The notes under the pieces are model-generated. The model was not told where the DNA came from. It made no database searches and saw nothing but the letters and a program-made list of their open reading frames with translations. Of a DNA stretch of 64,000 bases, positions 56,119 through 64,000 are shown in pieces (within the stretch, counting starts at the first letter, position 1; every line of letters starts with the position of its first letter). The stretch spans positions 1,260,096 through 1,324,095 of the forward strand of contig JAJVDF010000221.1 of the NCBI GenBank assembly GCA_022410635.1, written 5' to 3'. This DNA is from Tretioscincus oriximinensis (Eukaryota; Chordata; Lepidosauria; Squamata; Gymnophthalmidae). Both the position numbers and the translations under genes were made by a program.

Positions 56119-56430
56119 AGACAGGAAGTCGCTGAGACTGCTGAGAAGAGATTTATCAATACAAATCAAAAGAAGGGATGAACTCTGTTCTGATATTTCC
56201 TGGTTATTGCGGAACTAAGGGAGATATGATTACAAGTGTTATTCCATTGATGCCAGCAATTTGAGCTATTCAATGGTGAAGGGTGGGTTGGGTTGGGTTT
56301 GTGGGTTAGTTTGTTTTCGTGTTTAATGTGATGTTTTTATGATATGTTATGTTGTGTTATGTTTGTGTACAGTTGTATCTGTGTTGTATTACAAGAATTT
56401 TTTTTTAAATCCCTATACAATAAAATACAG
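55960..56430 (+). mobile_element. L1-like LINE 3' end, sense
   Basis: Begins within the ORF2 end, then a 3' UTR with TTGGGTTGGGTTTGTGGGTT and a closing AATAAAATACAGAA. Follows directly after the pogo-type element. Confidence 0.6.
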
Positions 56431-56624
56431 AATATATTAAGATTCTGGAGGATAGGATGCAGACAGTTAAAGCAGTGATCTGTTTACTTTAGAATGCATG
56501 GAAAGTGCCATCAAAATGCTTCCTCTTGCTTTGCACAAGAAGTGCTTCTTACGATGTGCTTTTAAACCATCTTTACCCTTGAAGAATTGGACTAATGCAG
56601 GAACAGCACCCTAGAAGAGATGAT

Positions 56625-56690
56625 TGCAGAGAAATAGCTGTGCTAGTCTTATAGCAAAGGGGCTTATGGCACTTGGAGACTAACAGGAGA
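56625..56690 (-). mobile_element. Penelope-like fragment
   Basis: CAGAGAAATAGCTGTGCTAG followed by AGCAAAGGGGCTTATGGCAC and TTGGAGACTAACAGGAG: the left end of the motif at 49470. Confidence 0.65.
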
Positions 56691-57052
56691 GATGGTGACA
56701 GTCATTAACCTGAATAAATTCATGGAGGACAAGTGGCTTGTAGAATTGATGCCTAGATGCCTCAAGGTTAGAGAGACAAGAAGGTTGTCTTTAGAGATGG
56801 TGGAGGGTTTGCCTTTGTATTCTTGTGGAGGTGGTCACAAGAAATTAGTGGGTTTCTTGAATGAGACAGAATGTTGGACTGGCAGGTTTGTATGATACTA
56901 TTGTCACTGCTATATAGTAGAAATGTGACCAATGAGTATAAGATCACATGAATTTCACATCGTTTTGGCTATCCTATGATGCCATGACTTAGTCTCTAGC
57001 CAAACTTTTACCCTTCAGTTCATCTTCAGTCGTGAAGCCCCATTGAAATCCC

Positions 57053-57491
57053 AACAAGAATGATCAAGGGACTGGAGCACCTCTCTTATGAAATCCGGCT
57101 GCAACTATTTTCTCTATCACTCTAGGACCATGGGGCATTCCTTGAAACTGATTGGCAGAAGAGTGAGGACAGACAAAGGAAAGTATTTTTTCACCCTGAG
57201 GGTCATCAGCCTATGGAATTTACTTCCAAAAGAGTTGGTCGTAATTAGCATCCTGGAAGCCAAGGGTATAAACAGCTACTAGGATTGATATCTTCATCCT
57301 GCCTCCAAGATGGACCAACAGATAATATTCCTGAAATGCCTTTTTGCAGGACTTCAAGAACAGGTGAAGGTTTTGCCTCCTTCTGTTCCAGATTGCCCAG
57401 GTGCAATTGGTGGGCCACTGTGTGAGACAGAATGCTGGACTAGATGGGCTCCGGCATGTTTCAGCATGGCTCCTCTTATATTCTTATGTTC
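57053..57491 (+). mobile_element. CR1 LINE (family B), sense, internally deleted
   Basis: AGAATGATCAAGGGACTGGA, CACTGTGTGAGACAGAATGC, TGGACTAGATGGGCTCCGGC and CTCCTCTTATATTCTTATG follow the order of 54268-54830, but the stretch corresponding to 54307-54415 is missing between CTGCAACTA and TTTTCTCTATCAC. Confidence 0.88.
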
Positions 57492-59594
57492 ATTCTTTGG
57501 AACTGAAGAAAGTTTGAATCAAATGTGCCACTATCAGACTACGCTGCCTGGCTTGAGCACTTTGGGGAAATGAAATATATCAGGAAGTTATTCAAGCAAT
57601 CCATCTTTATTTATTAAACCCATCTTATTTATTTTATTTTGAGCCAACAGCTGGTCTAAATTTAGGCAAATTGAAAGGAGAAAAAACCTTTCAGCAAATG
57701 CTTAGAATTTTGCAGTAATTTCCACCGGTTTGACTAAGCTCTACATTAGGAATGCAGCCATGGCATAATAGGAATACTTGAAGGAATTCACAGTCCCTTG
57801 ACTAAATAGTATGAGCTGTAGCAAAGCTGGTGCCATCACTTTGCCAGCAGCTCCTTATTGGCATACATGTACCAATAATCCTGCCAAAAGTATTAATGAC
57901 AAATTTGCTTTCACACTTACCTCCGTGAAGTACTCCTGAATTTTTCAAGTAGGCCAGGAAATGGGAAAGCTAACCTTTTTATTTCCACTAAGTTTTCTGC
58001 TATGTTCCACCATAATTTCAGATAGACATGGAAAACCTGCAGTGACTCAGATGCCTTAATTTTCTTGAATTACTATGTGCGGGCTAGCAATTTACAGTTT
58101 TATTTATTTAATAATTATTTTATTCAGTCTTATTTATCTTTTTTAATTCATATATAAATGCTTGTGAAGTATTGCTGCTCCTGAAATACAGTATTGCAGC
58201 ACATTACTTCAATGTGTAAGCACAAATTATCCATGTAATTGCTCCTGAAAATGCCAGTAAAAAGCTCAAAGGTATTTTGGGTTATTTCTGTTGCAATTCT
58301 TGTAATTGGGTTTGACTAACTGCAGAAGTTGTAAATGTTCTTCATACACTGAACTGAAATATCCAACTACTGGAAAAGATACCCATTGGTATCTGTAGGA
58401 TAATTCTAGTATGTGTATGAGACCCCTGCACCATCCTACGCATGAGAATTTTAATTCTGAAAATGACATACACACCCCATCATGCCATGCTTCATCTTTT
58501 CCACGCTCACAGTGGCATCATTTCTGGTGCCCCCGAGATTTAGCCTGCATAGAAGAATTTGGTTTGGCCCAGAAACAAAATGGTGAGCGTGGTGTGGTAT
58601 TTGAGGGGTAGCCTCCATTTCACTAATTGCCTACTCCAGAAGGTATTCAAAATTGTGCCCCTTCTGCCTTATTTCAGATTTTATTTTGAAATAGGGACTA
58701 CTATCTGCATCTTGTACAAATTACAGTGGAGTCCAGGTAGGGACTTGTCAGTATCAGCATGCAGAAGGATGAGTCCAATTCATAATTCAAAATCATGTTC
58801 AATGTAGAAAATACCTAACATATACAGCTCCATACAGATTATCTCAAGAATATGATTTGTTCTCACAGAATGTATTTGTTATGTTTAAGGACCTTTTAAG
58901 AACCTTACTCCTAGAGGAGTATGGTTCTTAAAACTGCAGAGAAATGAGGTTTTAAGAATTGAAAAGAGCAGGGGGAGGAGTTCAGTATGTTCTGTACTGT
59001 TCTTAATCTTGTTTTATTCTCCATTGTACCTTACGAGCTGGAATCTAGCAGAGTAAAACATAGGATGTCTTTTCCCATTTTACCTTTTGCTTGCACACAG
59101 TTATTATGAAAGCCTTGAACAATATCTGCAGATAGCAGGTAACTAAACAAGGTAGGGAATGAAAGACAAATCTAGCTGTGTCCTTGAAGTGTGAGATGAG
59201 CAATTCCTGCTTCAAAACTCACCTCTCCATGAACTTAAGAAAGTTGTCTTAGCCAAATTACAGGACATGAGAGATGAAAGACAGAGTGATGCAGGAAGTT
59301 CAAAGCTGAAAAAATGATCCAAGAAAAGAGTGTTAAAAGGAGCAGTGACCACTTAAGTAGCCAAAAGGCAGGGGCCATAGTTTCTATAAACTTTCAGGTG
59401 TCAGAAACTAACCAGCATGCCAACTTTCTTGACAGTGTCAGTCTGTCAGGGGGGATTTAAGTTCACAGGTGATAGAGAAGTAAATGGAAGATTACTGAAA
59501 GTTGGTATTTAGACTGAGTAGTGGGTATATGCATGATGGTGGAATATGATGATGGGTGGAAGAAAGGATTTATTATGAGTAAGAAAGATTAGGT
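57492..59594. other. Unassigned intergenic DNA
   Basis: No gene recognised; no clear repeat except AT-rich runs. Frames at 58266-58807 have no motif. Confidence 0.4.
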
Positions 59595-61257
59595 TGTTTC
59601 TGCACAACATGTGGTATACTGAACTATATATAACTCTGTGTGGACTATATAAACATTCATTCATGCAGATTATGGTGCTAATATTCACACTATAATCCTG
59701 CTAAATACTTCGCACAGTGTGAACTCAAAATCCAAGTAGGACACATAATCTTTCTGCATTCTGGTCCACAGTGTGGACAAGGTGTTCCAGCAGCACACAA
59801 TCTGTTTGCACAGGTTTAGTAAACTTTTTAAGGGAGCTCATTATTTCATATTGTCTGCATGAGACTAGTAGTACAATAGAAAATGAATTACTGTGAGAGC
59901 ACATTGGTGTATGCTACATGTGCAATAATGCTGGCTAATGCACATTAGCAATGGTACATTTACATGTAGAGAATATTTGTGTATACATGGGAGCAACTGC
60001 AAGAAGAATGCCTACTCAGCACATTTATTTCTGAATGCTGCCTCCACATTACTTTCAGATCTTCTGTTGGAGAACGCTGCAATTCATGCAGATGCAATCA
60101 CGCAACTTCACATCATCTGGCAGAGCAGCTTTGTTTGCATGTGCGGCTGCTGCTACGTTGGATCAAGTAAGATGTTTTTATTAAAATGCTTTGAGTAAGG
60201 TAAATGCTCAACAGAGCCTTAGACTGATATTAGCTGTAACTCTTTCCTTCCCAGTCAATAAAATGTCAGCTCCACTACTAGTTTTGCCCCTTCTCATGAT
60301 GTGTGAGCTTATTTCAAGAATTCTGTGAGGTACTTTGTGAAGAACTACACCAGATGGACATATCAAAGCTTAGACTAAAAGTGATTCACTAAAGAAGAAA
60401 ATGGCAAATCACTCCAGTTAGATTTGCCAAGAAAATCTAATGGAAAAATTCAGAAAAACAATATGGCATTGAAAATGAGCCTTCCAGTTCATAAGGTTTC
60501 TAAAACATTACTAGGGAAAAGTAAAAGAAAAATGCAAATTGCTCCAGAAAGTGTGAAGCAGCTGGGTCAAGTTAAAAGGATGAATAACTATTGATATACC
60601 TAATCATGAAAGAAAAGAGATAAAGAATAATATTGCACAAGAACCTAGGATATAAGATCCATGGCCCAAGATAATTTGGATGTAGACAAATATGATATAT
60701 CAAGACTAAACATTGACATCTTGGGAGTCATAGAGCTAAAATAGATAGGATGGAGGAATTCAATTAATGGCCATTATATCTACTATTATAGGCAATTTGA
60801 ATCCAAAGGAAATTGCTCAGAATCGCAGCAATCCAAATCTATGCTCCAAACAATGATGCCAAAGAAACTGAAGCTTGATGAAATTCTTCTAGAAATAGCA
60901 CTCCCAAGAGCTCAAAGGGTAATTTTACACATAGATATCACTAGAAATCAGATATATATATACTTTGTAGCATCAATTTAATGACTGTGGCTTAGGACTG
61001 ATAAAATGAGCCTGTGACTTTTGCAGTTCAGTGATTTGACAAATGTAGGAAGACATTTAAAATGACCAAACGTCCACTTTCCTTCTTTTAATACTTTTCA
61101 AGAGAGAAAGCAAATCACACTTGTGTGTGCGCACATGTGTGCATACACTGAGTGTTAAAGAAAGTCCTTAAATATACCATTCAACTCTTGGACACCACCC
61201 TTCAAAGAACTTGGTAGCAATTTTTACCTAGTCCCTTAAGAGTGACAATTTCAGTGG
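59595..61257. other. Unassigned DNA, part degenerate repeat
   Basis: 59935-59960 echoes 13877-13905. Frames at 59938-60198 lack any domain. A short TGTG/CACA microsatellite at about 61120-61145. Confidence 0.35.
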
Positions 61258-61325
61258 TGCAGCAAGGAGGATTATAGTATTTGGAGTCTAACAAGAAACC
61301 TATCTTTCTTCTGTTAGTCTCCAAG
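61258..61325. mobile_element. Penelope-like fragment (left part), split by CR1
   Basis: GGAGTCTAACAAGAAACCTA followed by TCTTCTGTTAGTCTCCAAG, an inverted pair of the PLE tail. It continues at 61574-61612 after the CR1. Confidence 0.6.
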
Positions 61326-61573
61326 TCAGGTTTATGGACACAAAGGGTATAAATGGATACTAGGATGGATGTCTGGATGTTGCCTCCGGGATGGAGCAAC
61401 AGGCAGGACTCCTGAAATACCATTTTCAGGGAATCATAAACAGGAGCATATTTTGCTTTCCTCTGTTCAGACTGTCCAGGTGCATCTGGTGGGCCTCTGT
61501 GTGACACAGAATGCTGGACTTGATGGGCTGTGGCCTGATCCAGTATGGCTCTTCTTATGTTCTTATGTTCTTA
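61326..61573 (+). mobile_element. CR1 LINE 3' end (family B) inserted in a PLE
   Basis: From GGTTTATGGACACAAAGGGT to CTTCTTATGTTCTTATGTTCTTA. The PLE halves on each side show the same AGTCTNCAAG, so a ~10-bp duplication is likely. Confidence 0.88.
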
Positions 61574-61612
61574 AGTCTACAAGCCCCCTTGCCGCACTGT
61601 CTACTAGGCTAA
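61574..61612. mobile_element. Penelope-like fragment (right part)
   Basis: AGTCTACAAGCCCCCTTGCC, CACTGTCTACTAGGCTAACT matches the ACTAACACGGCT end of the motif. Confidence 0.6.
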
Positions 61613-63017
61613 CTTGCGTCAGTGGTCAAGGCAAAGGCAAATATGCTGTAATAATATAACAAACCATTAAGATATCCCACCTCAGTAATGGAAAGTGGGT
61701 TTTGCAATAGAGTAGCTTTAGATTGTCAGATCAAGGCCAAGACAACATGGCTATTTCATTTAGTAGAAATCTTTTTAAGAGATTAGTGTTCTTTGGTTCT
61801 GGCATCTTGTTTCTGCCGGTGATTAACCTCATCTGGATTTTCTAGTTTAATCCTGCAGCTGGTCTGATTGCTGGTTGCTAGGACAACCTACCTGATCTCC
61901 AGGTGTTCTCACTCATTGTCTTCTCAGCAGAACTACCTACATCATAATATTTGTTTTGTTTACATTTGGGAAATAATGATTCAATAGATCAGTTTGTGCC
62001 CTTTATTCACTTCTGTGCAGACAAAAGACACTTTACATAACATCAGCCATAAGATTGTCTTCAGAGAACAATTGAGAACATTGCTCAAAAAGACATATCA
62101 TATAAATGCCAACAAATGAAGCCCCACAATACTGATAAATATACATATATAGCACAAATAGTTACGTAAAATTTTAAGTAATCTAGAAGTATGTCTGGAA
62201 CACAATTCACTCAGTACTGCATGTGAAAGTCCTTGGTTTGGTGTCTGATGTCCACTGTATTGACTTCAGGCCCAAACTAAGGAACTGAGCACTTTGCTGG
62301 CAGACCACTAAAAAGCTTCCATGTGGTGAGAAGGAAATATGGGATCTCCTTGGCATCCCACAATTGCATGCTGCCATCTTTGCCAGGCAGCATGGTGAAA
62401 TAGTGAAGCAAACCTTAGCTGTGTGCATCTGATGCTTACCTTATCTGATGCTAGTGCAGTGTTTTGGGGTTAGGAAGGGGATTTGCCCCATATTTGCATA
62501 GGAGACATTTTCCTCCTGGAAAAATCTATGAGCAAGGACCAGACTACATGAGCAATCTAGCTGTGTAGAAAAATCCAGGTTGGATGGTCTTTTTCTTGTA
62601 ACTTTGTTATTTTGGGATTTCTGCCCTATGTCTCAGGGCTATGATGGGTTTGCCATGGATACAAATGGCAATCCCAGTATAAAGCTGGAATAACCTGGCT
62701 TTTAATTTCATAATCTGGAGCTGTTTTGAGGTAGTCTCAGATTGTGCTGAGAATTCCCAGACATATGCTGTTTATAGCCTGATATGGTATCTTTACATAA
62801 GACTGAATCCATGTCAGAGATGGAAAACAAGACCAACAGGTGTGATCCTATTTCTTAAATGCCCATCACACTAACTGAACATAGTATTCCTATATATAAG
62901 GTTATTACATATGTATGTCAGTATTTTTGCAGAACATTTTGAGATCTTCATCCACACTTTTAGAGGGGGGAATGTTTGGGCACTGTTCTTTGGGGAGGAG
63001 TACAACGCTTTAAAAAA
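61613..63017. other. Unassigned DNA with an X-box-like motif
   Basis: No gene recognised. GTTGCTAGGACAAC at 61874-61887 resembles an RFX-type X-box (11 of 14 positions). The surroundings (61740-61930) are non-repetitive. Confidence 0.3.
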
Positions 63018-63106
63018 AGCCCACCAAAGGGGATAGTAGCACTTAGAGACTAACAGGAGAAAAGTAGGTGGTATAAGCTTTCGTAAACACATCTACTTCT
63101 TCAGAT
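63018..63106 (-). mobile_element. Penelope-like fragment, antisense
   Basis: CACCAAAGGGGATAGTAGCA, GAGACTAACAGGAGAAAAGT, GTATAAGCTTTCGTAAACAC, ATCTACTTCTTCAGATGCT: same as 49497-49580. Confidence 0.75.
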
Positions 63107-63728
63107 GCTAAAAAAAAGCTTCAGTCATAATTTTGTCCTGCTTGTTTTTGATACTCCTGTCCTGATTTTGAGTTCTGTGATCTCATTAACTGTCTATATG
63201 AAAAATCCACTGAGACATTGTAATATAGATTACTAGCCTGATTCTGAACACATTTTGCAATGAGGAAAAAAGAAACCAGTAACAGAGTGTTGATTGTCTA
63301 ATGTTGTTCCAGAACAATCTGAAGAGCTATCTCTTGAAAATGCTTTACTTGAATGCAGCAGGGGATTGAATTCAGCAGACTAAACGTTCTCTTCCAACAT
63401 CTTCATTCTATTATAGTTTGACACAACAGCTCTAGATAGAATCTAACAAATATGAGAGAGTGTAAAGGAAATGGAATGGACAATGCGTATCTCATTCAAA
63501 AACTCACAATGTAGGCTCATAGTTCAAAAAGAGATACAGTTTAGAGGTTTGTTGTTTTCTCTGCTATAATTTTTTTTTCACAAATCAAACCTAACTTCTA
63601 CTGGTGAAAAGAAATGCTACTTTGAATTATTCTTTAATAATAACCACCCTTATTGTTGCCGATGCAATTATCCATGGATCTAGGAAAAAAGATGCAAAGT
63701 GAGATACAGTATTCTCACAATTCTCATC
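63107..63728. other. Unassigned intergenic DNA
   Basis: No gene or repeat recognised. Confidence 0.4.
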
Positions 63729-63875
63729 CATTTTTTTTGAAATTTTTTTTATTGTGGATTTCGTGCACAATCATTACAAAACAAACAAATATACATATAA
63801 ACTCAAATACAGTCAAACTCAAAATACAAACAAGATACAATCACAATCATACCCCACCCACCCCACAAGAAAGGA
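63729..63875 (-). mobile_element. L1-like 3' UTR, antisense
   Basis: TTTTTTTTATTGTGGATTTC followed by an A/C-rich run of CAAACTCAAAATACAAACAA and CCCCACCCACCCCACAAG. T-rich start and A/C-rich body fit an antisense LINE-1 3' end. Confidence 0.5.
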
Positions 63876-64000
63876 AGAAAGGCCTCTGGCTTGACAAACA
63901 GATAACACTAGCATACGTTCAAGCTAGAGATCATTTCTATAGTGTGTGCCAGAATAGGATATCTATCACTGTTAATACCAATGTCAATAAGTTGATGCCA

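Overview
The window looks like AT-rich nuclear DNA of a squamate reptile (lizard or snake). This is judged from its repeats: tRNA-derived SINEs of the Sauria type, two or three CR1-type LINE lineages, an L3-type CR1 tail of the kind common in snakes and lizards, L2, L1 and probable BovB pieces, Penelope-like fragments, and many short hAT, mariner and pogo derivatives. The species is not identifiable from what I can see.

I find no complete host protein-coding gene, no rRNA or functional tRNA gene, and nothing bacterial (no operons, Shine-Dalgarno sites or CRISPR). It is most likely intergenic or deep-intronic. The open frames that mean anything are decayed transposon proteins: CR1 reverse-transcriptase C-termini (1009-1617, 34426-34859, 53919-54628), a CR1-type ORF1 N-terminus (41305-41796), LINE ORF2 C-termini (17215-17530, 48054-48604), an L1 ORF2 end (55960-56118), and a hAT transposase C-terminus (39463-39612). 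One short phase-0 open stretch (50480-50698, minus strand) has plausible splice signals and is kept only as a speculative exon.

Layout. 1-10 kb: a foldback MITE, an antisense CR1, a hAT remnant into which an LTR element inserted (solo LTR with perfect 5-bp target duplication), an L2 end, a second hAT with 8-bp target duplication, and a LINE tail. 10-20 kb: an inverted Penelope-like tail, a sequence resembling conserved non-coding DNA, a BovB-like piece, a mariner foldback, a GC-rich hAT MITE with target duplication, LINE C-terminus and SINE remnants, and an L3-type CR1 tail. 20-30 kb: a 1.3-kb L2 with a ~98-bp tandem duplication and a palindromic MITE, then a 300-bp foldback element and more L2, PLE, hAT and CR1. 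30-43 kb: a pogo-type element, CR1 copies in both orientations, a palindromic ATT/AAT microsatellite beside a SINE, and a 2.05-kb hAT nested in a CR1. 43-64 kb: a foldback element with a near-perfect 96-bp hairpin, a CpG-rich insertion between 33-bp direct repeats, a Penelope-like insertion with target duplication, a sense SINE and CR1, a second pogo-type copy, an L1 end, and a CR1 inside a PLE.

The history is layered: older L2/CR1 copies are cut by hAT, mariner and LTR insertions. The strongest novelty candidates are foldback families seen in several copies (TGACCAGATGACCCC, CCCCACTGAGCCTTATT, TTAGGGTTGCCA), the pogo/foldback composite, and the CpG-rich insertion at 46116-46308.
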